Positions 26,317 to 34,911 of a stretch of 63,392 nucleotides of DNA are shown here, piece by piece (position 1 is the stretch's first letter; each line of letters starts with the position of its first letter). The position numbers and the translations under genes are program-made. The DNA comes from Treponema saccharophilum DSM 2985. Its GTDB lineage: Bacteria > Spirochaetota > Spirochaetia > Treponematales > Treponemataceae. The stretch is from assembly GCF_000255555.1 (NCBI RefSeq), contig NZ_AGRW01000038.1:1-63392 (forward strand), read 5' to 3'. The notes under the pieces are model-generated. The model ran no database searches and had not been told where the DNA came from. It saw only the letters and a program-made list of their open reading frames with translations.

Positions 26317-26958
26317 TCACGTTTTCTGGATGAAAGCCGTCAGCATTTCGATTGTCTGGTCGATTCCGAGCGTGCTTGAATTCACGAGCAGGTCGTAGAT
26401 TTTCCTGTCGCCCCAGGTGTCCTCGGTAAACGTGTTGTAATGGTTTGCGCGGCATTTGTCCACCTGCTGCACAGCCTTCCGCGCGGCTTTCTCGTCCATG
26501 CTCTGGCGTTCCATTATCCGCTTCACTTTGTCGTCAAAATCGGCGTAAATGAAAATGTTCAGCAAGTCCTTCGAGTCCACGGTGTCGCTCGTCCTGAGAA
26601 TGTAGTCCGCGCACCGCCCGACGATTACGCTCGGCTTGTCCGTGAGCGAGAGAATCGTTTTCCGTTCCGCGTTGAAAACCTGGTCTGCGAGGGGAAGCGA
26701 CTGCGTCCCGATTTGCTGCGTCGTCGCGCCCGCCGTCGTTCCGGCGTAGCTCGTCCCGAGAAGAAGGTTGTAGAGCCAGCCCGACGAGATGTTCTGTTCC
26801 GTTTTTTCGATGAATTCGGGGGAAAGCCCGCTGTCCTCCGCCGCCATGTCGATTATTTCCCTGTCGTAGAAATTGTATCCGAGGTTTTCCGCAATCTTTT
26901 TTCCGATTATCCTTCCGCCTGAACCGTATTCCCGGCTTATCGTTATTATCTTTTTCAT
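26317..26958 (-). CDS. Cytidylate kinase-like family protein
   Basis: 213 residues. It begins MKKIITISREYGSGGRIIGK, where SREYGSGGRIIG is the P-loop of the cytidylate-kinase-like family, distinct from canonical Cmk. VIVGRCADYIL and LNIFIYADFDDKVKRIMERQ follow as LID-like and core segments. SD GGAGG five bases before ATG 26958 rules out the longer frame to 27081. Related proteins are widespread in spirochaetes and Firmicutes with unproven substrate; the nucleotide kinase role is inferred. Confidence 0.87.
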   Translation of the reverse strand: MKKIITISREYGSGGRIIGKKIAENLGYNFYDREIIDMAAEDSGLSPEFIEKTEQNISSGWLYNLLLGTSYAGTTAGATTQQIGTQSLPLADQVFNAERKTILSLTDKPSVIVGRCADYILRTSDTVDSKDLLNIFIYADFDDKVKRIMERQSMDEKAARKAVQQVDKCRANHYNTFTEDTWGDRKIYDLLVNSSTLGIDQTIEMLTAFIQKT

Positions 26959-27126
26959 TTTTTTCCTCCGCTTTTTTCCATTCGCCGCTTGCGGCTGGAT
27001 TTTTGTTTTCCGGCAGAGGCGGTTCCGCCGTTTTGCCGAAGATTTTAAAATCGATTTATCAAACCTGTTCGGAAACTTCACTTTCAGAACAATTCCATTA
27101 TACCATAGAAATTTGGCGCGGGATTT

Positions 27127-28179
27127 TTAGAATAAAAGGAAATTTACGCCGAGTTTTGCGGAAAAAACGCGCATCGATTCCCCTGAGTCCTGCCACAAAT
27201 CGATGTAGCCGTCCTGCCGGCACCCGTATGCGTAATCGGCTTCCGTCCGCCCGTGCGAAATCCACAAGCTCGACAGCAGCGACGCGTCGAACGAAACGGA
27301 AAACGACTGTGTCGCGCGGAAATCCGCCCCGAGCGAGAAAAGCGCGTGCGAGAAATACGACGTCTGCTTCTGCCGGTAGTGTTTTCCGTATATCGTTCCC
27401 GTGGAGGAATCCTTGGCGTAGTGCGTGTCGAGCGTGCTGAAAAAGGCGAGCGGCGAGAGCGATGCCGAATACCGAAGCGATATCCGTTCCGAAATGTCCG
27501 CCGAAAACGCGATTCCCGCAAAAAAAATCTCCGCGTCCCGCCGAAAATCGATTCCCGCGAGCCGCCTCGTGACGTACCGTCCTTTTTCGTCGCTCCAATA
27601 TGTGTTGGGGTAGTGGTTCTCCTCGTCGGCGTCGTACCACCAGCCGCCGCTCATGTTGTACCAGCCTTCCGTCGTCTTGCCGTCGCGGGAAAATTCGTCG
27701 CGCATGAAGATGAACGACGCTTTCGGAATAATCCGCACGGAAGGGGAAAGCTCAAAAGCGAGCGAAAGTTCCGCGCGCGCGTCGATGTTCGTCTCGTTCG
27801 TGATTGTTCCGACGGAATAGCGCGTCTTTATCGATTTGTCGCTGTCGTTCATCCAGTCGGAATCCTGCATCTCGCCGCGCCCGTCCATTCCCGCCGACAG
27901 CGCGAACGACGTCTTGAGCGAAATCATCCCGTACGAAAGCCCGATTTCCGCGCCGAACATCGAGACGTTCCTGTCCCATTCGAGCAGGCTGTTGAGCGTC
28001 TCGCTTTTGTTCGATTCGTACAGGTATTCCCCGAGAACGCCCGACGACAATTCCGCGGTCGGCGTGACGGAAAGATGGAGGCCGCCGAGCCCTTTTCCGT
28101 CAAGAAAAAACTGCGCCGCCGCCGGAACAATCGAGAATGCTGCAAGGATTGCAAAAAGTGCTGCTTTTTTCGTCTGCAT
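27127..28179 (-). CDS. Omptin-family outer-membrane protease B
   Basis: 350 residues with a cleavable signal peptide (ending PAAAQ) and barrel-type strands. Omptin catalytic signatures are present: MQDSDWMN matches the Asp83-Asp85 region of OmpT (D-x-D-W-M), and STLDTHYAK matches Asp210-x-His212. Barrel and length are compatible with a 10-stranded omptin with extended loops. It should sit in the outer membrane with the active site outward, cleaving host or self peptides. It lies 14 bp after a paralogue, so they form a tandem operon. Confidence 0.85.
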   Translation of the reverse strand: MQTKKAALFAILAAFSIVPAAAQFFLDGKGLGGLHLSVTPTAELSSGVLGEYLYESNKSETLNSLLEWDRNVSMFGAEIGLSYGMISLKTSFALSAGMDGRGEMQDSDWMNDSDKSIKTRYSVGTITNETNIDARAELSLAFELSPSVRIIPKASFIFMRDEFSRDGKTTEGWYNMSGGWWYDADEENHYPNTYWSDEKGRYVTRRLAGIDFRRDAEIFFAGIAFSADISERISLRYSASLSPLAFFSTLDTHYAKDSSTGTIYGKHYRQKQTSYFSHALFSLGADFRATQSFSVSFDASLLSSLWISHGRTEADYAYGCRQDGYIDLWQDSGESMRVFSAKLGVNFLLF

Positions 28180-28193
28180 TTTTCTTGTGGATT

Positions 28194-29237
28194 CTATCTG
28201 AACACTGTTTTAGATGAAACAGCATGATTGTGGGACAGCTTGATTTTGCACGAGAGGGCGATGTCCAGAAAATGCGATGAGGCTCCCCCTTCAGAGGTCG
28301 AATCGAGTTTGTATTCTGACGAAGAAACGCTTTTGTTGTAAGAGTCTCCGCGAAGGACGCGCATGAAGAAGAATTCCGCGCCGAGCAGGACGGAGAACCT
28401 GCCGGAGAGTATGTATTCTGCGGAAAGCCTCCAGTCGAACGCGCCGAAGCATCCCGGTGTTTTGTCCCCGAACATCAAGCTTCTTTGGTGGTGCGTGTCG
28501 ATTGATTCCGCGTAAAGGTACGGCGAGAAGCTGAATCCCGCGCGCGCGATGAATTTTTTCGACAGTTTCGCGGCAAAATCGAAGCCGAGCCACGCGATGT
28601 AGCTTTTCCGCTTGTAGGAAATCACGCTCATGCCGGAAAAATCGATTGTAGTACTGTTCTCGCTGTCGTTGTACGGGGCCTGGTATGTGCCGATGTAATT
28701 TCCGTACCATGCCGTCCCGTTTTTCGCGTCGAACGCAATCGCGCTGAACGTGAATCCCGCGAACGGTTTTATCGAAAGCGAGGCGAAATCGTTTTCGAAA
28801 AGCCAAAAAGTGCAGCCGATTTTCGCGCCGGCGGAATATTCGCTGGAAAGAAAATTGTCGCTTTCAGAATAATTCGTCTTGTACTGGTAGTCCTCCGCGT
28901 TGGCTAGCGCTGCGTTCATCCAGTCGGAGTCTGCCATCAGCCCTTTTTTCGAAAAAAGCATTCCCGAGACCGAAAACTCTGAGAAGAATTTTCCCCATTC
29001 GAAGCCGGTCCTTATTCCGCCGTAGAATTCGTTATTGATTTTCCAGTTCAGCTCGCTGAACTTGTCGCTGTCGTAGGCGCATTTTTTGAGGAACACGTAC
29101 TCGTCGACCTGCCCGTTCCTGATTCCGAGAATCGGTTCCGCAAAAAAAACGAAATCCCCGCTTTTTGCCGGAAAAGCGGGGAGAATGAAAAGCAAAAGCG
29201 GAATAAAAAAACGGAAAAAACTGCGTGCCTGGTTCAT
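28194..29237 (-). CDS. Omptin-family outer-membrane protease A
   Basis: 347 residues; signal peptide (about 1-25, ending PAFPAKS). MADSDWMN keeps the D-x-D-W-M catalytic pair and ESIDTHHQR keeps the D-x-H pair, as in OmpT. The two copies differ widely in loops, so they are old duplicates with probably different substrates. A TGCTAGAAT extended -10-like sequence lies only 9 bp before ATG 29237, implying a very short leader. It is first in the two-gene operon. Confidence 0.85.
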   Translation of the reverse strand: MNQARSFFRFFIPLLLFILPAFPAKSGDFVFFAEPILGIRNGQVDEYVFLKKCAYDSDKFSELNWKINNEFYGGIRTGFEWGKFFSEFSVSGMLFSKKGLMADSDWMNAALANAEDYQYKTNYSESDNFLSSEYSAGAKIGCTFWLFENDFASLSIKPFAGFTFSAIAFDAKNGTAWYGNYIGTYQAPYNDSENSTTIDFSGMSVISYKRKSYIAWLGFDFAAKLSKKFIARAGFSFSPYLYAESIDTHHQRSLMFGDKTPGCFGAFDWRLSAEYILSGRFSVLLGAEFFFMRVLRGDSYNKSVSSSEYKLDSTSEGGASSHFLDIALSCKIKLSHNHAVSSKTVFR

Positions 29238-29285
29238 TTTTCATAGATTCTAGCACGCAAAATCCGCAAAAAAACAAGGAAAGTC

Positions 29286-30053
29286 TTATTTTTCGCTTTC
29301 TTGTTCGTCCTCGGAAAGCGGGTCGACGCCGAACACGTTCAAAAGCTGCTTTCTCGTCGCTTCCATGTCTTTTGGGTATGGCGCCGTGAATTCCATCCGT
29401 TTTCCCGTTATCGGATGCGTTATCGAAAGTTTGTAGGCGTGCAGCGCGAGTCGTGAAAGAAGCGGGCGCTCCTTCGTCTCGTCGCCGTTCCATCGCTTTT
29501 TGATTTCGCTGAGGATGACGGGATGCTGGTTTCCGGAATAGAGCGGATCGCAGACAATCGCGAAGCCGAGCGAGTTGAGATGGACGCGAATCTGGTGCGT
29601 CCGTCCTGTTTTCGGTTTCGCCTCAATCCACGTGTACGGACCTGCTTTCCCGAGGTTCCTGAAGAACGTGACCGCGCTTTTTCCCTGTTTTGATAGGACT
29701 GTTCTGTGCTTTGCGTCACCGTCGGCAAGAAGGCGGGCCTCAACCGTCTGCGTCTGCCATGTCGGATACCCGTGGACGAGACAGTGGTACGTCTTCTCGA
29801 CTTCCCTGTTCTCGAACTGCATCGAAAGCGCGCGATGGCTTTCCGCGTCACGCGCATAAATCACGCATCCTGAAGTGTCCTTGTCGATTCTGTGAACCGC
29901 GAAAAGCTTTCCGAATTCCTTTTCCGCCTCGCTGTCCAACCGGGGCGCATCCACATCGTACCTGTCCGCCGCAATAAGCAGCCCCGAGCGTTTGTTGAGC
30001 ACGACAATATTCTCGTCGCTGTAAATGACCGTATAGTCTGGATTAATCTTCAT
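29286..30053 (-). CDS. RluA-family RNA pseudouridine synthase
   Basis: 255 residues. The catalytic motif HRIDKDTSGCVIYA has the active-site Asp in the RluA form. RTHQIRVHLNSLGFAIVCDPLY and SRLALHAYKLSITHP are the usual RluA-family C-terminal motifs. No S4 domain is evident, so it may be an RluA/TruC-type enzyme; the target uridine is unknown. ATG 30053 follows TATACT by 6 bp with no SD, so the mRNA may be leaderless. Longer frames upstream run through repeats and are not real. Confidence 0.92.
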   Translation of the reverse strand: MKINPDYTVIYSDENIVVLNKRSGLLIAADRYDVDAPRLDSEAEKEFGKLFAVHRIDKDTSGCVIYARDAESHRALSMQFENREVEKTYHCLVHGYPTWQTQTVEARLLADGDAKHRTVLSKQGKSAVTFFRNLGKAGPYTWIEAKPKTGRTHQIRVHLNSLGFAIVCDPLYSGNQHPVILSEIKKRWNGDETKERPLLSRLALHAYKLSITHPITGKRMEFTAPYPKDMEATRKQLLNVFGVDPLSEDEQESEK

Positions 30054-30103
30054 ACGCAAAGTATACAAAGAAAACCCCACTTCAAAAAGTACACCCCAAA
30101 GCC

Positions 30104-30747
30104 CCCGCTTCGCACTCCGCTCGCTCCGAAAAGACAACAATAAACGCGCGTTTACCAATGCGAGCGGCAAAAAAAACGAAAGCAGAAAAACAACGCGCCT
30201 CCGTTCCAAAAAGGGCGCAACGCTGTTGCGCATCCGCTCGCTACGAAAGACAACAATAAACGCGCGTTTAACCAATGCGAGCGGCAAAAAAACCGAAAGC
30301 AGAAAAACAACGCGCCCCGTTCCAAAAAGGGCGCAACGCTGTTGCGCACCCCGCTTGCTCCGGAAGACAACGACAAACGCGCGTTTACCAATGCGAGCGT
30401 CCAAAAAACGAAAGCAGAAAAACAACGCGCCCCCATTCCCAAAAGGGCGCAACGCTGTTGCGCACCCGCTCGCTACGAAGGACAAAGACAAACGCGCGTT
30501 TACCAATGCGAGCGGCAAAAAAAACGAAAGCAGAAAAACAACGCGCCCCCATTCCAAAAAGGGCGCAACGCTGTTGCGCATCCGCTCGCTACGAAAGACA
30601 ACAATAAACGCGCGTTACCAATGTGAGCGTCCAAAAAGCGAATGTAGAAAAACAACGCGCCCCCGTTCCCAAAAGGGCGCAACGCTGTTGCGCATCCGCT
30701 CGCTACGAAAAGACAACAATAAACGCGCGTTAACAATGCGAGCGGCT
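30104..30747. repeat. Family 1 hairpin-repeat array C (variant subfamily)
   Basis: About six units of ~115 bp. The inner hairpin is GCGCAAC/GTTGCGC (30215-30231). The outer pair is CCGCTCGC (30234-30241) with GCGAGCGG (30277-30284): compared with array B, the A-to-T change in one arm is matched by T-to-A in the other. The core AACAATAAACGCGCGTTTA is retained. The array lies between the divergent rluA-type and fabV genes. Confidence 0.9.
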
Positions 30748-30748
30748 T

Positions 30749-30775
30749 TATGACAAAATTGAAAAAAATGTCATA
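30749..30775. promoter_or_regulatory. Palindromic operator TATGACA-N13-TGTCATA in the fabV promoter
   Basis: TATGACA (30749-30755) and TGTCATA (30769-30775) form a perfect inverted pair overlapping the fabV -35 box, suggesting repression. A near-identical element with identical spacing is at 50247-50273 before the methyltransferase/TetR operon. Confidence 0.6.
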
Positions 30776-30787
30776 ATGGATTACTAT
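30759..30787 (+). promoter_or_regulatory. fabV promoter
   Basis: TTGAAA (30759-30764), 17 bp, TACTAT (30782-30787), about 36 bp before the start codon. Confidence 0.6.
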
Positions 30788-30823
30788 TCAAGAACAAACA
30801 GAATGCTTTTTTAGGAGAAATAT

Positions 30824-32029
30824 ATGGCTACAATCAAACCGATGGTTCGCGCGAACATCTGCATCAACTCGCATCCTATTGGCTGCGCAAAGGAAACGCT
30901 CAGGCAGATTGAGTATGTGAAATCGAAGAAAGGCGGAAGGAACATTACCCGCGCGCCGAAGAACGTCCTCGTGCTCGGATGCTCGACCGGATACGGGCTT
31001 GCGTCCAGGATTGCGGCTGCTTTTGAGTACGGCGCGGACACTGTCGGCGTTTCTTTCGAGAAAGAGGCTACGGAGAAGAAGGGCGGAACGCCCGGATGGT
31101 ACAACAACAAGCAGTTCGACAAATCCGCCGCCGCTGCGGGTCTCAAGTCCGTTACGCTCAACATGGATGCGTTCAGCGACGAATGCCGCGCTGAGGTCGT
31201 GAAAATCGCCAAGGAAAACGGGATGAAATTCGACCTCGTCGTCTATTCTCTTGCCTCCCCCGTCCGCACCGACCCCGACACGAAAGTCACCTACCGTTCG
31301 GTCATAAAGGCAATCGGCAAGGAATACAAGGGAGCCGCGCTCGACATGATGACTGGCGCGCTCAGCGAGATGGTCGCCCCGATTGCGGAGGGAAGCGATA
31401 TTCTCAACACGATAAAGGTCATGGGCGGCGAGGATTGGGAGCGCTGGATTGACCAGCTTTCCGAGGCTGACGTTCTTGCGGATGGATGCATGACCGTCGC
31501 CTATTCCTACATCGGGCCGGCGCTCAGCCACGCGATTTACCGCGACGGAACAATCGGAACGGCAAAGAAGGATTTGGAGGCTCACGCGCGCACAATCAGC
31601 AGGAAGCTTGCGGAAAAATACAAAGGCGCAGGATATGTTTCCGAGAACAAAGGTCTTATCACGCGCTCTTCTTCGGTCATCCCGATTATCGCGCTCTACC
31701 TCGGCTGCCTTTTCAAGGTTCAGAAGGCGGAGGGCAGGCACGAGGGCTGCATCGAGCAGATGGAGCGCCTTTTTGCCGAGCGCCTTTACACCGCCGACGG
31801 AGTTGTCCCGACTGACGACGAGGGAAGAATCCGCATCGACGACTGGGAGCTCCTTCCCGAAACGCAGGCGAAAATCGACGAGATTATGCCGAAAATCACC
31901 GCCGACAACGTGAAGACGCTCATCGATTTTGAGGGCGTCCGCCACGACTTCCTGAACATAAACGGATTCGACGTCGATGGCGTCGATTACGAGAAGGATG
32001 TCGCCGACATGTCGTCGATCGAGTTCTGA
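30824..32029 (+). CDS. fabV: Trans-2-enoyl-CoA/ACP reductase (FabV/TER)
   Basis: 401 residues. The enzyme reduces trans-2-enoyl thioesters with NADH at the end of the fatty-acid elongation cycle or in butyrate-type fermentation. The family is well characterised in Treponema denticola (TER). The cofactor loop is VLVLGCSTGYGLASRIA (about 48-64). The active site Tyr-x8-Lys is seen in IGPALSHAIYRDGTIGTAKK (Tyr, GTIGTAK), with the MTGALSEM and SVIPIIALYLG segments. SD TTAGGAG upstream. The preceding palindrome suggests regulation. Confidence 0.95.
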   Translation: MATIKPMVRANICINSHPIGCAKETLRQIEYVKSKKGGRNITRAPKNVLVLGCSTGYGLASRIAAAFEYGADTVGVSFEKEATEKKGGTPGWYNNKQFDKSAAAAGLKSVTLNMDAFSDECRAEVVKIAKENGMKFDLVVYSLASPVRTDPDTKVTYRSVIKAIGKEYKGAALDMMTGALSEMVAPIAEGSDILNTIKVMGGEDWERWIDQLSEADVLADGCMTVAYSYIGPALSHAIYRDGTIGTAKKDLEAHARTISRKLAEKYKGAGYVSENKGLITRSSSVIPIIALYLGCLFKVQKAEGRHEGCIEQMERLFAERLYTADGVVPTDDEGRIRIDDWELLPETQAKIDEIMPKITADNVKTLIDFEGVRHDFLNINGFDVDGVDYEKDVADMSSIEF

Positions 32030-32047
32030 TAATTCCCGGTTTTGCCG

Positions 32048-32106
32048 AAAAAAACGCCCCGCACGCCGAGCGGTTTTCCGTCCTGCGTGCGGGGCATTTT
32101 TTTCGT
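32048..32106. terminator. Bidirectional terminator between fabV and pyrKD
   Basis: GCCCCGCACGC (32056-32066) pairs with GCGTGCGGGGC (32085-32095); A-run on the left and T-run on the right. Confidence 0.92.
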
Positions 32107-32113
32107 TTCCGAG

Positions 32114-33889
32114 CTATTGCGCGATTCCGCGGAAATCGTCGAGTTTGCGGAATCCCTTCCGCTTCATGTACGATTCGATTCCGGAGATGATTTCAATCAT
32201 GGCGCGCGGGTTCGCGAACGTTGCCGTTCCGACCTGGACGGCGCTCGCACCCGCCATGATGAATTCGACCGCATCGCGCCACGTCGCGATTCCGCCGATT
32301 CCTACGACGGGAATGCGCTCCGCTTCGGGGAGTTTGTTCATCGCGGCGACGACATCGAAAACCATCCTGAGCGCAAGCGGGCGGATTGCCGGTCCGCAGA
32401 GTCCGGCTTTCACGTTGTCGAAAACTGGTCTTCCCGTCTCAACGTCAATCGACATCGCCTGGAACGTGTTGACGAGGCTTATCGCATCGGCGCCCGCCTC
32501 GCGCACCGCCATCGCGATTCCGACCAAATCGGGCGCGTTCGGCGAGAGCTTCACCATAAGAGGCTTTTTTGTCGCCTCGCGCACCGCTTTCGTCACCGTC
32601 GACGCCGCAACGCAGTCCATTCCGAACGCCATTCCGCCTGCCTTTACGTTCGGGCAGGAAATGTTCAGCTCAATCATCGGGATGTCCGTCTTGTCGAGAA
32701 GGCGCGCGCCCTCGACGTATCCGTCGATTGACGAGCCGGACAGGTTCGCTATCGGCGTCGTCTTGAATTTTTTCATCACGGGAAGCTCATGCTCGATGAA
32801 ATGCGCGATTCCCGGGTTCTCAAGCCCGATTGAATTGATGAGCCCGGACGGTGTTTCGACGAGGCGGACGCCGGTGTTTCCGGCTTTCGGCTCGAGCGTC
32901 AGGCCTTTTGAGCAGATGCCGCCGAGAAGATTTACGTCGAAAACGGACGAATATTCCGAGCCGTAGCCGAACGTTCCGCTCGCCGCGATGACGGGATTCT
33001 TGAAGCGGACGCCATTTATCTCAACGGAAAGGTCGGGCTTTTCCGATTCGGGAAGCCGGTAGTCGCGTATCGGCTTTATTTTGGGCGGAGTAAAATCGAG
33101 AATCGCCCCGTTGAATACCGGACCGTCCTTGCAGCACCGCTTGTTCCCTTCCGTCGTCCTGATTGTGCAGCCGAGGCACGCCCCGACGCCGCACGCCATC
33201 CTGTTCTCCATCGAAAGCCACGACTTCACGCCCGCCTCGGCGCATATTTTCTGGATGTAGGCGAGCATCGGCATCGGGCCGCACGCGTAGACTTCCGAAT
33301 ACGCGCTGATTTTCTGCGCGTCGAGCGCTTCCGTAATCATTCCGCGGATTCCGACCGAGCCGTCGTCCGTCGTTATGACGAGCTTGTCCGCCTTCACGTT
33401 TTCAAGCCCGTATGAGCCTGATTTGAACGCCGCGAAGAAATCGTATGATTTTTCCGGAAGGTTCTGCGCGAATCCCGCGACCGGCGCGACTCCGATTCCG
33501 CCTCCGACAATCGCGATTTTCTTTTTTCCGTCCGGATTCGGGAACGTGTTTCCGAGCGGACCGAGGATTTCGATTTCGTCCCCGCAGGAAACGTCCGAAA
33601 GTTCCGCCGTTCCCTGTCCCTTCACGAGAATCAGGAATTCGACCCGCACGGTTCCGTCGGCGTTTTCTGCTGACGAGTAGACCGAAATCGGACGCGCGAG
33701 CAGCACGCCGGATTTCTTCGCCTTGATAAGGTAGAACTGCCCGGCTTTCGGCGCTTTTCCTTCCGCCGTCACGGCAAGATGCACGACGCTTTTTTCCGGG
33801 AACGCGCCCTCGACGTATTTGATGAGCGAGACGCTTCCCGTCGCGAATGACGGGAACGGGATTCCTTCGCAGCTGACTGTTTCTGACAT
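32114..33889 (-). CDS. Fused dihydroorotate dehydrogenase: PyrK electron-transfer and PyrD catalytic domains
   Basis: 591 residues. Residues ~1-285 are PyrK: FAD-binding RPISVYS, NAD-binding VGGGIGVAPV, and 2Fe-2S cysteines in CGVGACLGC and CCKDG. Residues ~290-591 are class 1B PyrD: VIAASGTFGYGSEYS, catalytic NISCPNV with Cys, VKLSPNAPDL and GIGGIATWRDA. The usual separate PyrK and PyrD are thus one polypeptide, so electrons pass from FMN to NAD within one chain. ATG 33889 is chosen because GGAG stands 7 bp before it; ATG 33895 is too close to that SD. The SD overlaps the pyrF stop codon, so the genes are coupled. Confidence 0.93.
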   Translation of the reverse strand: MSETVSCEGIPFPSFATGSVSLIKYVEGAFPEKSVVHLAVTAEGKAPKAGQFYLIKAKKSGVLLARPISVYSSAENADGTVRVEFLILVKGQGTAELSDVSCGDEIEILGPLGNTFPNPDGKKKIAIVGGGIGVAPVAGFAQNLPEKSYDFFAAFKSGSYGLENVKADKLVITTDDGSVGIRGMITEALDAQKISAYSEVYACGPMPMLAYIQKICAEAGVKSWLSMENRMACGVGACLGCTIRTTEGNKRCCKDGPVFNGAILDFTPPKIKPIRDYRLPESEKPDLSVEINGVRFKNPVIAASGTFGYGSEYSSVFDVNLLGGICSKGLTLEPKAGNTGVRLVETPSGLINSIGLENPGIAHFIEHELPVMKKFKTTPIANLSGSSIDGYVEGARLLDKTDIPMIELNISCPNVKAGGMAFGMDCVAASTVTKAVREATKKPLMVKLSPNAPDLVGIAMAVREAGADAISLVNTFQAMSIDVETGRPVFDNVKAGLCGPAIRPLALRMVFDVVAAMNKLPEAERIPVVGIGGIATWRDAVEFIMAGASAVQVGTATFANPRAMIEIISGIESYMKRKGFRKLDDFRGIAQ

Positions 33890-33900
33890 CGCCATTCTCC

Positions 33901-34842
33901 TTACAGCCCCAGCTCTTTTTTCGCGTTGAGGAGGTCAGCCTTCGATGCGAGCGCGGCTTTTGCCGCAGAGTCGGCGATTTCCTTCAGGCAGAGGTTTCCG
34001 CTTTCCACTTTGTCGGCAAGGTCGGGGTCTTTTTTCCACGCGCAGAGAATTCCGCGGCTTGAATTCACTGTTCCGCCCGCCTTTCCGAGAAGCGTCGCCG
34101 CAATCCGAGCCGCTCCTCCTTGCGCGCCGTACCCCGGAATGAGGAAGAACTGCTCCGGGTACGCCTCGCGCAGAAGCTTCGCGTCGCTTTCCTCCGTGCA
34201 TCCGACGACAGCGCCGACCGGCGAGCATCCCTGGTTCGGGTAAAATTCCGCAAATTCCTTCGCGATTCTCGAAAGCTCCGCGCCCGTTTTGTCCAAAACG
34301 CGCCCGCCTTCCTTGAGTTCCTGCTGCTCGATGTCCACCATTCCGGGGTTTGACGTTCTCAGAAGGACGAAAATTCCCTTTCCGGCTTTGCTTCCGTCCG
34401 TCGGCTTGCAGTATTCGGTGAACGGCTTGAGCGTGTCGAATCCCATGTACGGGTTTATCGTGATGATGTCCGTCTCGAATTCCCCGGCGAAATGCGCCCG
34501 CGCGTATGCTTTTGCGGTATCGGCGATGTCGCCGCGCTTTATGTCGGAAATCGCGATAAGCCCAGCCTGCTTCACGGCCTTAATCGTCTCGATGTACGCC
34601 TTGAGCCCCTCGATTCCCATCGCCTCGTAGTACGCAATCTGAATCTTGAAGCAGCACGCCGATTTGTCCGCCGCGACCCGCCTGATGATTTCCTTGTTGT
34701 AGTCGAGAACTGCCTCCGCGGGATTTCCGCCAAGCACTTTGAGAAGCGGAGCCGGAATGTATGACGGGTCGGTGTCGAGTCCCACGCAAAGCGGTCCGTT
34801 CGCCGCCGCGAGTTCCTGAAGAATTTCCATCGAATGTTTCAT
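33901..34842 (-). CDS. pyrF: Orotidine-5'-phosphate decarboxylase (type 2)
   Basis: 313 residues. It converts OMP to UMP. The catalytic Lys is in ISDIKRGDIADTA, the N-terminal LCVGLDTDP binds phosphate/base, and the long type 2 insert and VGAVVGCTEE segment are present. SD AAGGAG is placed before ATG 34842. It is the first gene of a pyrF-pyrKD operon. Confidence 0.95.
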   Translation of the reverse strand: MKHSMEILQELAAANGPLCVGLDTDPSYIPAPLLKVLGGNPAEAVLDYNKEIIRRVAADKSACCFKIQIAYYEAMGIEGLKAYIETIKAVKQAGLIAISDIKRGDIADTAKAYARAHFAGEFETDIITINPYMGFDTLKPFTEYCKPTDGSKAGKGIFVLLRTSNPGMVDIEQQELKEGGRVLDKTGAELSRIAKEFAEFYPNQGCSPVGAVVGCTEESDAKLLREAYPEQFFLIPGYGAQGGAARIAATLLGKAGGTVNSSRGILCAWKKDPDLADKVESGNLCLKEIADSAAKAALASKADLLNAKKELGL

Positions 34843-34911
34843 TTTTTTCTCCTTTGGTTTTGTTGGCTATATGAGAGTGCGCTCCGAGAACGCGATTCTT
34901 GAAGAATTTTT

